A stretch of DNA of 40,780 nt from Candidatus Peribacteria bacterium (GTDB lineage Bacteria > Patescibacteriota > Gracilibacteria > Peribacterales > Peribacteraceae): positions 1-40,780 of the forward strand of contig JAHFJR010000007.1 of assembly GCA_023245775.1 (NCBI GenBank), written 5' to 3'. Shown here one piece after another: positions 17,072 to 28,122 of the stretch. Position 1 is the first letter of the stretch; each line of letters opens with the position of its first letter. The notes beneath the pieces are model-generated. The model saw nothing but the letters and a program-made list of their open reading frames with translations. It ran no database searches and was not told the origin of the DNA. A program made the translations under genes and the position numbers.

Positions 17072-20000
17072 ATGGAAATAAATCCAGTCCCTCTTCACAT
17101 TCCAGAGAGCAAGAACCAGGTGAACCGGCCGGACGTGCATGCGCGGATGCATGAGCTGAAGTATGAAGCACTCGCTGCACAAACAGCGGAAATGCTGGCT
17201 TGCAACATCGATGAACTCCGACAACGCGGATGCGCTGGAAACAACGATACGACCGATGATCTGCGAGCTCAGAGCGAAAGCGATTTCATGGCTTTTCTTG
17301 AGCGTGATCACCGGAAATCCCCTGCCTTCAAACGCATGCTCTATCAGCAAGCCGTGCGATGGGGAGTCTACGCAGGCAGCATCGTGGTCAATGAGAAGCG
17401 CGATTGGTCGGTTCGCCGTGAAACCCCCTGGGAGAGCCTTCGACTCCATGCTGGATTTCATAAGCTGGAAGAAGTGATTGCAAGGGACTTCACCGATCCT
17501 CGAGAAGGAAGGCTGTATCACCTCCATCTGGGATCTGGCGATAACAGTCAGGTGTACTTGGGGAATAAGGACAAACGAACCATCGAAACCCACCTCGGAA
17601 CCCAGAAGCGCTGCGAGGCCTGGGAACAGATGGGATTCGGCGATAAGCTCTACTCTTCTCTCGACCGCCTCCTAGAGCAATTTGTTCTACCGGAGAAAGT
17701 CGATAGCCCAGCCACCGCCATCATCATTCGCGTTCTGACCGAGGCCATCCAGCATCAACTCGGGTTGCGCTGGTCGGGGAAAGAAGGAGTAGACCGTGAT
17801 CTGAATATCATCTTCGAACTTCTAGCCGATACGAAAACATTGCTGAGAGACGTGCATTTCCCAGAGGCAATCCCCGGTGCATTCGCAACACTCGAACTCT
17901 CGGAACGCTTCCCAGCGGATCACCCTGTTGGTGTCCTCACGATGCACGAGAAACAGGACGCATGCCTCGAAGCCTACAAAGTACTGCTCAGACTGGCGGG
18001 AGAACCAACGAATATCGTGGATCTGGAAATTCAGGAGATGGAGGAGCACAACGCCCGTACCAAGCTGGGGAAAATCAAAGACTTGATCAAGCGTGCAAAA
18101 AAGTGCGAGAAAGGAAGTGCTGTGCAAATTTTTGAGATCCTCGCGCAGGAACTTCGAGTCATCGTCCCAGCGGAAGAGAGGGCCGCTCCACTGAGAAGCT
18201 TCGCCGATCTGAGGCAAGCCATCTCCCATGCCAAGAAACACCTCTTCTATGCACACCAGAGTGCTCCCAAGGAATCGGAAAGAATGCAAGCGCTCGCAGT
18301 ACTGGAGAAAGCACTACCGACAGACGAGGGTCCATCGGTGGACCTTGAGCAGGCCATCCGAACATTCCGCGACAGAACGCATGCGGAGGAGAGAGCGATA
18401 TCGATCGAGAGTATCGGTGATCTGTTGATCGTTCTGGCTCAAGCGAAAGAATCGACAGAGAGTGAACTCACACAGTTCATCGAGAACAAAAAAACACCAA
18501 CGGCATCTGATAAGACGTTGATCAGAACGAGAATGCTGCGATGGATCAAAACACAGCTGGAGCACTGCGGCATGACCCAACCGCCGAGAAAACTGCTCAC
18601 GCTCTCCCAGAGAAACATCAATGTGCTCGCTCAGAAACGTCGCAATGCCAAAGCATCTCAGGAAACAGATGCAAGCGTAGGACAACGAAAACCCCATTCG
18701 TTCTGGACCGACCGCGAGAGCACACGCATGGGGGGACTCTCTATTGCCGATGATATCACCACGATGTCCCTCATCGAGCGACTGAAGATGGAAATATCAG
18801 GAATACCGGAAGAGAGACTCTTACTTGCCATTTTTGGCAAACAGACACAGGAAGGAAATGAAGGGGATCACAGCTTGAAAGGAATCGCCACGCGTGCTGA
18901 TCGTCATCCTGGGTCCTTCGAACTGCTCGGTGACTACTTCGACCCCACATTCACGCGCGCCATACGGGAACAGAGACAATACAAGAATCTCCCCGAGGAT
19001 CCCTATCGCAAGCGTCCGGTCTTCCAAGCGAATCACCGCAGCGTGATCAGTCCCATCGTTCTCGCTGGTAGATCACACACGTATGTTCGAGAAGGAGTAC
19101 CACGCGATGCCCACGTGAGGCTGAACGGAGAGCTCTCGCGCTGCGAGAGTGCGATGTGCGAGGGGTACAACGTACGACGGAAGGGAACGACTCTGACCAT
19201 CTCCAAAGCATCTCATGCAGACCTCGGAGAATTCGTGCTGGACATCACGTCGCAATTGGATCTGAACGAACGCCCTCACTCATTCCTCAAGAATTTCGTC
19301 CCGGGAAGATTCGGAGAGTTGTCGCAGATCTTCCCCGCAGAATCCGTGCACGTGCTGTCGGCGATACGCTCGGACTCGCACCTTCCGGATGCACAGGCAT
19401 TCGCCTCGCACATTCAAGACGCCCTTGGGATCCTCGCACCCGGAGGGTGCCTGGTGAGTGAGGGCATCGAACAATCCTACACCCAGATTCTACGCCTCGT
19501 CTCCATCCAAGATCAGCATGAATTCTGCGTACGCGTGGGCATCGATTCGGTATCGCACAAACCGATCCTACTGTTCATTCAACGACGTCATCCGACGAAG
19601 GGATTCATGAACGATACACATCGAGAACGCATCTGGGGCAACAAACTCATCTTCGTGGCTCCGGAGACATTGATATCGCTGCGGCCTGACATCGAGATCG
19701 AGAGGAGTGTACGAGAGCACCTCGCTGCCTGCCTATCATCTTCCGATGGTTTTCGAGCGATTCAACACGTCCTCACGTACCACGCAGATGGAAAGAGCAA
19801 CACGAAGGCTCAGCGTATCCTCATCGCAGCGACCGCGAACCGTCTCTTGCTGCAGCATCCACATTGCATCGATGCAGCATTCGTCGCGCTACTGAAAGAG
19901 CAACTCTTGCCGACACTGACGGAGGCAAAACGACCCGCACTGAAAAAACTGATAGGAGACATACGAACGTTCTTGCAGCGATATCCCCTGACAGAGAACA

Positions 20001-21736
20001 TCACGACACTGCAAGGAGAATCCCCCGAGGGACTCTATGCGTGGCTGGCTGACATTCTCTGTGCCCTATCGAAGGCATCAGATGATAACAGCCTCCACAT
20101 GGACATGCGCACAGACGATGGTTCCGCAGCCTCTCTCCGAGGCGCAGATGCTGCGGATGTACTCTCTCGAGAGAACAATCGCAGGAGAGAAGCTCGAGAG
20201 AAGAAAGAGAGACTCGATGTTGTTTTTTTGAAGTCGCGCATAGAGTCTGCATTGGAGGAGCTCACTGCCCAAGCACACTACCCCGAGCGTCTCGAGAAGC
20301 TCGATCTTGCAGATCTGCACGGCTGCTCGCTCTTCGAGATTCGGCAGGTCCTCATCCGTCTCCTTGGAGCCGATGACACATCGGAGACGGTGGGTCTCTT
20401 CGAGCGCGTCCTCATCGACATGCTGCTCACAACCATGAGAGGTCGTGAACAGGTCAAGAAACCAACAGAATCATCCGATGGACGCTCCATGCTTCTGAAT
20501 CTCGGCAGAAATATCAATCTTGATGCTCCACCCCTCCTGACACGCGGCGATATCGCCATGGTTCGCATCACCACGACGAATGCCATGCGCCGCACCATCG
20601 AAAGGGATCGCGAAAAACGCGCAGGCATCAACAGCGAACACGCCGATGGATGGATCCATCCTTTCAGCAGGATGGATGCAGCGAGAGATGACTTCCTGCG
20701 CGAACGCAGCGATCTGAAGAGATCGCATCTGCCGAACAATCAGGAGCACCAGGGACCAGAGGCAGAGAACCGGATGCTACTGAAAATACACAGAATACGC
20801 AACTTTGTTCGAGCCATTGTATCCGAGACAGGAGGCAAGAAAGCCATTCTTCTGCTGCTCATACGGCACTGCAAAACCAATGACATCCTGGAGTCAAAAA
20901 TGCGTTGGCTCCTCGGTCCAGAGCTGTTCGAGCAAGCCGTACGAGTCACTCCGGTGGAGTTTACGGGCACGTCCGAGCAACCGGATATCGATGGTCTCGA
21001 TGAGATCGAGGAAAGTACCCTGCAGCATATTCGCGATCGGAACACACTGGTCATCGGCACGGGAAGTCTTCAAGATCCCTTCGACGGACATGGAGTTCTC
21101 TACAAGGAACGCATTGGCAAACCCCTCTTCGAAGCCAGCCTCGATGGCTCGGGCTCCTTCCATCAATTGGGTATCTGCTTCCATCAACAAGTGATGGGTG
21201 ATCTGGCGGGGGAGCTGCTCTTCGACAGAAAGATACAAACGGTTCCGGGTCCTCTGGAGATGGGTTTGGTGCCGATCACCCGAACGAAGCGAGCTGACAA
21301 CCATCCCCTCTTCGACGGCTGCGGCCCACGAACAACCGTAGCGATGGCACATGGAAGTCATCTCTCCGGCAATGTTGATGCGTTTGAAGCATCGTTGAAG
21401 ATCTTGGCTCACAGCGATGTCTCCGGCCTTCCTGCCATCTGGCAACTCGAAGAGACGATGACGGGCGTCCAGCCTCATCTGGAAATCGACTTCTCTAGAG
21501 CAGAATCTACTTTTGATATCAGCGATGAGATCCTCGTCAGCTCCGATGTGAAGCAGATCCTCGAAGAAACGAGGAGCCGCTCGGCGCTCCTCCAGAGTGT
21601 GTACCGGCACTTCTCCATGGAGAGACTCGAGAGGAACTTCGATGCTGTCAACACACATGTCTCTGGACACGCGATGGAAATCCTCATCAATGCCCTCGAG
21701 TATCATCTGAGTCAGATTCTGAAGAACCTCACGTGA
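17072..21736 (+). CDS. Very large unknown protein with C-terminal class I glutamine-amidotransferase-like domain
   Basis: 1554 residues, soluble (no signal peptide or helices seen). The C-terminal region ~1340-1475 reads like a GATase1 fold. LGICFHQQVMGDLAGEL contains the candidate nucleophile Cys1369, and VQPHLEI supplies His1469 and Glu1471, about the usual Cys-to-His spacing. The oxyanion motif is altered (GICFHQ rather than the common GxCxGxQ). Two weaker methyltransferase-like segments are possible: LYHLHLGSGDNSQ near 150 and ALGILAPGGCLVSEG near 795-810. Charged helical linkers fill much of 250-600 and 950-1250. I do not recognise the full-length family. Its 3' end overlaps the convergent PAS-GAF gene by 8 nt. 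Confidence 0.85.
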   Translation: MEINPVPLHIPESKNQVNRPDVHARMHELKYEALAAQTAEMLACNIDELRQRGCAGNNDTTDDLRAQSESDFMAFLERDHRKSPAFKRMLYQQAVRWGVYAGSIVVNEKRDWSVRRETPWESLRLHAGFHKLEEVIARDFTDPREGRLYHLHLGSGDNSQVYLGNKDKRTIETHLGTQKRCEAWEQMGFGDKLYSSLDRLLEQFVLPEKVDSPATAIIIRVLTEAIQHQLGLRWSGKEGVDRDLNIIFELLADTKTLLRDVHFPEAIPGAFATLELSERFPADHPVGVLTMHEKQDACLEAYKVLLRLAGEPTNIVDLEIQEMEEHNARTKLGKIKDLIKRAKKCEKGSAVQIFEILAQELRVIVPAEERAAPLRSFADLRQAISHAKKHLFYAHQSAPKESERMQALAVLEKALPTDEGPSVDLEQAIRTFRDRTHAEERAISIESIGDLLIVLAQAKESTESELTQFIENKKTPTASDKTLIRTRMLRWIKTQLEHCGMTQPPRKLLTLSQRNINVLAQKRRNAKASQETDASVGQRKPHSFWTDRESTRMGGLSIADDITTMSLIERLKMEISGIPEERLLLAIFGKQTQEGNEGDHSLKGIATRADRHPGSFELLGDYFDPTFTRAIREQRQYKNLPEDPYRKRPVFQANHRSVISPIVLAGRSHTYVREGVPRDAHVRLNGELSRCESAMCEGYNVRRKGTTLTISKASHADLGEFVLDITSQLDLNERPHSFLKNFVPGRFGELSQIFPAESVHVLSAIRSDSHLPDAQAFASHIQDALGILAPGGCLVSEGIEQSYTQILRLVSIQDQHEFCVRVGIDSVSHKPILLFIQRRHPTKGFMNDTHRERIWGNKLIFVAPETLISLRPDIEIERSVREHLAACLSSSDGFRAIQHVLTYHADGKSNTKAQRILIAATANRLLLQHPHCIDAAFVALLKEQLLPTLTEAKRPALKKLIGDIRTFLQRYPLTENITTLQGESPEGLYAWLADILCALSKASDDNSLHMDMRTDDGSAASLRGADAADVLSRENNRRREAREKKERLDVVFLKSRIESALEELTAQAHYPERLEKLDLADLHGCSLFEIRQVLIRLLGADDTSETVGLFERVLIDMLLTTMRGREQVKKPTESSDGRSMLLNLGRNINLDAPPLLTRGDIAMVRITTTNAMRRTIERDREKRAGINSEHADGWIHPFSRMDAARDDFLRERSDLKRSHLPNNQEHQGPEAENRMLLKIHRIRNFVRAIVSETGGKKAILLLLIRHCKTNDILESKMRWLLGPELFEQAVRVTPVEFTGTSEQPDIDGLDEIEESTLQHIRDRNTLVIGTGSLQDPFDGHGVLYKERIGKPLFEASLDGSGSFHQLGICFHQQVMGDLAGELLFDRKIQTVPGPLEMGLVPITRTKRADNHPLFDGCGPRTTVAMAHGSHLSGNVDAFEASLKILAHSDVSGLPAIWQLEETMTGVQPHLEIDFSRAESTFDISDEILVSSDVKQILEETRSRSALLQSVYRHFSMERLERNFDAVNTHVSGHAMEILINALEYHLSQILKNLT

Positions 21737-22982
21737 ATGAACTCATGACCACCGATATCAGTTCCGCGTACTTCTCGATGAATTCATTGTCGAAGATCTC
21801 CAGTTTCTTGTCGGGACCCACGTAGAGACTGAGACTGCCGAGGAGTTCTCCACGGAACAGGAGGGGCAAGGAGAGCATGGACGTGAAATTGCTCTTGCGA
21901 GCCAAATTCTTCGAGTGGTACGAGGGGTCACTCGCGAGGTCGATCACTTTGATCGGTGTCTTCTTCTCGAAGGAACGTTTGACGACGCTATCGCTGTATT
22001 TGAGAATTTTCTTCCCGCGCCAGTCATCACTCATGCCAAAAGACGACAGCATGGTCAGTGTGCGCTGCACCGAGTCGAACCGACGGAGCGAGCAGGCATC
22101 GACGCGCGTCAGCATCACGACGGAATTCACGATGAAATCTGCCACCAGTTGTTCACTCTGACGACTGATGCAGAGATCCAGGAGTTCGAACACGTAGTCC
22201 ATCTGGCGCCGTGTGATGCCGAACTTGTTGTAGGCCTCACGGAGTTTGTCGTAACGGGTGGCGAGCTCTTCCTCGAACAAGCGCTGCGAGGAAATGTTCC
22301 TTCCGATGAGCAACCACGCAGCGTCCGCCTGATCCTCCGCAGCATGAATGAATGTCAGTGTCACAGAGAGCGTGATGCTCGAACCGCTCTTGTGTGTGGC
22401 TTTCCATTCAACATTCTGCGTTCGATGAGAATCGCGAAGAGCATCCGTGACGTGCGCTTCGGGGAAGAGCACATCCACCGAAGAGCCGACCATCTTCTCC
22501 TGTGTGTACCCGAACGCGATCTTCGCACCCCTATTCCAGGAACGAATCGTTCCATCAGCGTCCAGAATGAGAATGACATCCATCGCGTGCTGTACGGCAC
22601 TCTCCAAGAGACGCTGCTGCCGCTGACTCTCCCTCAGCTTCCGAAGGTCCGTCATGATGCCGATGGTGCCACCGTCCGGTAGAGGGGTCCCCGAGAGGAG
22701 AACGGGGATCTTCTTCTTCGACTTCGTGAGCAGATTGCCTTCGTAGGAACTGGCCATCCCTTTCCTGCGCTGTCCGGTATTCACTTGGCGTACGCGCAGA
22801 GCACTCTCCTCATCCCAGAATTCGTAGGATTCACGCCCCACCATCTCCTCCTGCGTCATGCCCATGAGTTCACAGAACTTGGGATTCGCGTAGACCGTGC
22901 GCTCATGCTGATCGCCCATCCATACGGCCTCGTTCATGTGCTCAACGAGTCTTCTGTAGATGGTATCGGCATCAGGATGCAT
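21729..22982 (-). CDS. PAS-PAS-GAF sensory protein without output domain
   Basis: About 417 residues from ATG 22982. The frame also allows ATG 23027 or 23063, which would overlap the upstream gene further. PAS1 covers ~1-115 (NEAVWMGDQHERTVYANPKF, then MVGRESYEFWDEES). PAS2 covers ~125-245 (DADGTIRSWNRGAKIAFGYT). A coiled-coil linker leads to a GAF domain at ~275-415 (FIVNSVVMLTRVDACSLRR, then LSLPLLFRGELLGSLSLYV). No kinase, GGDEF or other output follows. The start overlaps the 3' end of the relA-like gene by 11 nt, so the pair is probably co-translated. Such a stand-alone sensor could modulate the synthetase upstream; that link rests on gene order only. Confidence 0.8.
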   Translation of the reverse strand: MHPDADTIYRRLVEHMNEAVWMGDQHERTVYANPKFCELMGMTQEEMVGRESYEFWDEESALRVRQVNTGQRRKGMASSYEGNLLTKSKKKIPVLLSGTPLPDGGTIGIMTDLRKLRESQRQQRLLESAVQHAMDVILILDADGTIRSWNRGAKIAFGYTQEKMVGSSVDVLFPEAHVTDALRDSHRTQNVEWKATHKSGSSITLSVTLTFIHAAEDQADAAWLLIGRNISSQRLFEEELATRYDKLREAYNKFGITRRQMDYVFELLDLCISRQSEQLVADFIVNSVVMLTRVDACSLRRFDSVQRTLTMLSSFGMSDDWRGKKILKYSDSVVKRSFEKKTPIKVIDLASDPSYHSKNLARKSNFTSMLSLPLLFRGELLGSLSLYVGPDKKLEIFDNEFIEKYAELISVVMSSFT

Positions 22983-24069
22983 GCACACGGTTGGAAGATG
23001 CTGTGATGATACGGACGCAATCTCCATGAGCAAGGAGATGATCGGGTTCCACGATACGCTCATTCACCATTGCCGCCGTCATCGTGCACCCAAGCTCGGT
23101 GTGGATGCGATCGGCAAAATCGCGCGCGGTTGCGCCGGCCTGCAGCGGCAGAAGATCGCCCTTCGGGGTGATGCAGAAGACTTGCTGATCTTCCTGCAGA
23201 AGCTCATCCGACAGGAACCGGTAGTGCTCGAGGAGCTTGCGTTCTCGCGCCTGAGGCAGAGTCGTCTTCTTGGCCCGCGCATAGAGCCAGTGTGATGCCA
23301 GACCGTGCTCAGAAAACTCGTGCATAGCGCGCGTGCGGATCTGGACTTCGATGGGGAAGGTGAGATCGGGTGTCACACCGGTGAGAACCGTGTGAATGCT
23401 CTGGTAGCCATTCACCTTGGGAATGGAAATGTAATCTTTGAATCGATCGGCAATGGGCGTGTAGGTGTCATGGAGCAGATTGAGCAGATCGAAACATATT
23501 CTTGGATCATGCTCTTCCACGATGATGCGAAACGCGAAAATATCCTGGAGTGAGAGAAGAGAGCGGTAGTGCTTCACCTTCATTTTTTTGGCGATGCTGT
23601 AGAGGTGTTTGTACCGACCTCCAATGTCGCACGGGATGCCCGAAGACTCCAGTAGGAGAGATAATTGCTTGGTGATACGACGAACGATCAACGATGATTT
23701 CTTCTTGTAGAGCCTAAAACTCTGTTCGATGTGACTGTATCCGTCCGGATCGGAAATGCGGAAGCAGAGCGTATCGAGCAGACTCTTCTGCTCAAAGAGA
23801 CCGAATCGATCGCAGAGTGGGGACAGGATCCGCAGGTACTGGACAGCAGTCGTGACGTTCTCCTCATGAATCTTCGACGAACGGAGGACATCGTGCAGAG
23901 AGGCAAGAAACTGTTCGAGATCCTCGGGGTGACTGCCAAAGACCGAGAGGAAATAGGTCGTGAGTAACTCATCATTCTCGTACGTCGGTCGCACGGAGCA
24001 CAGAAGACGTAACCACAGATGATACTGATCCATGGAGACGGCTCGATGCAGTCGAGGGAGACGAGGCAT
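22972..24069 (-). CDS. relA: RelA/SpoT-family (p)ppGpp synthetase lacking a hydrolase domain
   Basis: 365 residues. The synthetase core is clear: GRYKHLYSIAKKM (~150-162), DIFAFRIIVEE, FKDYISIPKVNGYQSIHTVL (~207-226) and IEVQIRTRAMHEFSEHGLA (~242-260). A TGS domain follows (VFCITPKGDLLPLQAGATA, ~295-358). The usual N-terminal HD hydrolase (about 170 residues with an HD pair) is not there; residues 1-130 are a shortened helical region without HD. ACT and zinc-finger regions of full-length RelA are also missing. A synthesis-only alarmone enzyme is predicted, transferring pyrophosphate from ATP to GDP/GTP. It lies 13 nt after the pilT-like gene and overlaps the PAS-GAF gene, forming a three-gene unit. 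No separate hydrolase is seen in this window. Confidence 0.88.
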   Translation of the reverse strand: MPRLPRLHRAVSMDQYHLWLRLLCSVRPTYENDELLTTYFLSVFGSHPEDLEQFLASLHDVLRSSKIHEENVTTAVQYLRILSPLCDRFGLFEQKSLLDTLCFRISDPDGYSHIEQSFRLYKKKSSLIVRRITKQLSLLLESSGIPCDIGGRYKHLYSIAKKMKVKHYRSLLSLQDIFAFRIIVEEHDPRICFDLLNLLHDTYTPIADRFKDYISIPKVNGYQSIHTVLTGVTPDLTFPIEVQIRTRAMHEFSEHGLASHWLYARAKKTTLPQARERKLLEHYRFLSDELLQEDQQVFCITPKGDLLPLQAGATARDFADRIHTELGCTMTAAMVNERIVEPDHLLAHGDCVRIITASSNRVHAS

Positions 24070-24082
24070 CAGAAAGATCTTA

Positions 24083-25087
24083 TCATAGAGGTGCTTCCTC
24101 GACGATCCCCTCTTTCTGCAGTCGCTTCAGATCCTTCTCGAAGGTCACCATACCTTCACGACCACCCGTCTGTAAGACAGAGCTCAGTTCTGCAAGACGA
24201 TGCTCACGAATGATATTGCTGACAGCGGGGGTCGTGATGAGAATTTCTCGATTCGCGACGCGACCGCCGCCCTTCCTCGGAAGGAGACGCTGCGCGATGA
24301 CGGCCTTGAGGGAGAGGGAGAGCTGCAACCTGACCTGCGCCTGCTGGTGAGGTGGAAAGACATCGACGATGCGGTCGACACTCTGCACTGTATTTGGAGT
24401 GTGCAGTGTCGCGAGGACGAGATGTCCTGTTTCAGCTAAGGTAAGGGCTAGAGCAATACTCTCAAGGTCACGCATTTCGCCGACCATCACGGTGTCAGGA
24501 TCTTGGCGCAGGACGTGCTTGAGGCCTTCGGAGAAATCGGAGAAGTCTCCACCCAGCTCGCGCTGACGTACGAGACCTTTCTCGCAGCTGAAACGGAATT
24601 CGATGGGGTCTTCGAGCGTGATGACGTTGATCGCGGATTCGGTGAGGAGTTGCTGGATGATCGCAGCGAGCGAGGTGGATTTTCCTGAACCCGTTGGACC
24701 CGTGAAGAGGACCAAACCATCCATCTGACGGCAGAGAGTCATCACCACCTCCGGCATGCGTAGTTCGGCCAACGACGGAATCACATTCGGGATCAAGCGC
24801 GCGGCAAAAGCAGGCTCCCCGCCCACCTTGTGACAGTTGATCCTGAAGCGGGTGCCGTCACCGAGAAGATAGGAAGAATCGATATCGCCCGTGAGCTCGA
24901 AGCGCTTCAACTGGGGCTCTCTGAGGAATTCTTTCATCAGAGACATCACGTGGGAGACCGTGAGTGGCGGACCGGACAGAGACTGCAACTGCCCATCGAT
25001 ACGCACTGCGGGTGCATGGCCTGTCATGACATGCAAATCCGACGCGCCAAGCTTGAGTGTCTCTTGCCAGAGGTCGTGTGTTGGCAT
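24083..25087 (-). CDS. pilT: PilT-family type IV pilus retraction ATPase
   Basis: 334 residues from ATG 25087; an upstream in-frame ATG (25135) would lie before the promoter. The N-terminus has the typical GASDLHVMTGHAPAVRIDG. Walker A GPTGSGKST is at ~130-138. The Asp box is ITLEDPIEF, Walker B is VMVGEMRD (~197-204) and the His box is LATLHTPNTVQSVDRIVDVFP, followed by AVIAQRLLPR. Length is near the usual ~345. It powers pilus retraction for twitching or DNA uptake. No other pilus genes are here. TATACT ends 6 nt before the ATG (leaderless). First gene of the pilT-relA-PAS/GAF run. Confidence 0.92.
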   Translation of the reverse strand: MPTHDLWQETLKLGASDLHVMTGHAPAVRIDGQLQSLSGPPLTVSHVMSLMKEFLREPQLKRFELTGDIDSSYLLGDGTRFRINCHKVGGEPAFAARLIPNVIPSLAELRMPEVVMTLCRQMDGLVLFTGPTGSGKSTSLAAIIQQLLTESAINVITLEDPIEFRFSCEKGLVRQRELGGDFSDFSEGLKHVLRQDPDTVMVGEMRDLESIALALTLAETGHLVLATLHTPNTVQSVDRIVDVFPPHQQAQVRLQLSLSLKAVIAQRLLPRKGGGRVANREILITTPAVSNIIREHRLAELSSVLQTGGREGMVTFEKDLKRLQKEGIVEEAPL

Positions 25088-25093
25088 CGAAGC

Positions 25094-25099
25094 AGTATA
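25094..25099 (-). promoter_or_regulatory. -10 box of pilT
   Basis: Minus-strand TATACT with 6 nt to ATG 25087. This spacing leaves no room for a ribosome binding site. Confidence 0.5.
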
Positions 25100-25144
25100 G
25101 CAGAAAAAAGGAAACAAAAGAAGCAAAGGAATCAAAGCTTCTTT

Positions 25145-25356
25145 CGTCTACTGTTCTCTGCTTCATCGTTGACGGTCCTCATCCCCGACCCTTCTCCTGC
25201 CTGCGGGCTGGAGAAGGGCGCACTGTTTTTAGTGAAATACGGGCCACCTCCTCTCCACATCAGTGGAGAGGAGGACGGGACCTGCCTGCCGGCAGGCAGG
25301 GGTGAGGACCGGAACGAGGCATTCAAATGCTGCTTCAGCAAAGAATGATGTGATCC
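25145..25356. repeat. Palindromic intergenic element, family A copy 1
   Basis: Core 25171-25312: outer inverted ends GGTCCTCA / TGAGGACC enclose hairpins TTCTCC...GGAGAA, CCTCCTCTCCAC...GTGGAGAGGAGG and CCTGCCTGC...GCAGGCAGG. It is followed by CAAAGAATGATGTGATCC (25339-25356) and preceded by CGTCTACTGTTCTC (25145-25158). The core recurs inverted at 29824-29948. It fills the gap between pilT and the chorismate-mutase-like gene. Confidence 0.75.
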
Positions 25357-25372
25357 TTCTTTTGTTTCCTTC

Positions 25373-25627
25373 TTAGTTGTCTTTCGCCTTCCTCCCCATC
25401 TCCATCACCGCCTTACAAATTTTCTCGAGTGACATCTCTTCGAGATCATAATCGAATCCTTCCTCGAGCCAATTACTGAGCACCTGCGCCTCGCGTTCCT
25501 TGTCGACTTCATCGTCCTCGAGACGAGCAACGATTTGTTTCAACAGAACCATGCGGCGCGAGAGTAATTCGACCACTTGCCGATCGACTGCATCCACCTG
25601 CCTGCGGAGATCCGAAAGAGAAGCCAT
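25373..25627 (-). CDS. Small AroQ-type chorismate-mutase-like protein
   Basis: 84 residues, all helical. The N-terminus LRRQVDAVDRQVVELLSRRM followed by VLLKQIVARL matches the first helix of AroQ chorismate mutases (LRxxIDxIDxxLxxLLxxR). A second helix contains REAQVLSNWLEEG. The catalytic Arg of helix 1 is present; the following Gly-x-x-Lys of the family is not clear (VARLEDDEVDK). Chorismate to prephenate is the family reaction, but no other aromatic-pathway gene is nearby. It could be a degenerate or regulatory AroQ fold. A short leader is possible: TATGCA, then AGGG about 7 nt before the ATG. Confidence 0.7.
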   Translation of the reverse strand: MASLSDLRRQVDAVDRQVVELLSRRMVLLKQIVARLEDDEVDKEREAQVLSNWLEEGFDYDLEEMSLEKICKAVMEMGRKAKDN

Positions 25628-25700
25628 CTGGTGCCCTATCTTCGCTGCATAGAATCATTTTACAATTGACAAATGATGCAAGCTGAACGATGGCTGTACT

Positions 25701-28025
<2,325 letters not shown>

Positions 28026-28027
28026 GC

Positions 28028-28112
28028 GCGGGTAGAAAACCCGCTCCCAATCAAAGAACAGAGTCAAAGAACCCAATCAAAAATAGTGAAAGGGAGCGGC
28101 ATGCTTGCCGCG
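28028..28112. repeat. Family B composite inverted element, copy 1
   Basis: The left hairpin has stem GCGGGT/ACCCGC (28028-28045). It continues into GCTCCC, which is complementary to GGGAGC at 28092-28097. The right half is GGAGCGGCATGCTTGCCGC with stem CGGCA/TGCCG. It sits between the convergent ligA and PRMT-like genes and may serve as a two-way terminator. Confidence 0.65.
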
Positions 28113-28122
28113 TATATGAAAC

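Noticed and set aside
20894..21706. Minus-strand 270-codon frame opposite the 1554-residue gene
   Set aside because: Lies wholly inside a longer gene with recognisable GATase-like motifs; no family features of its own.
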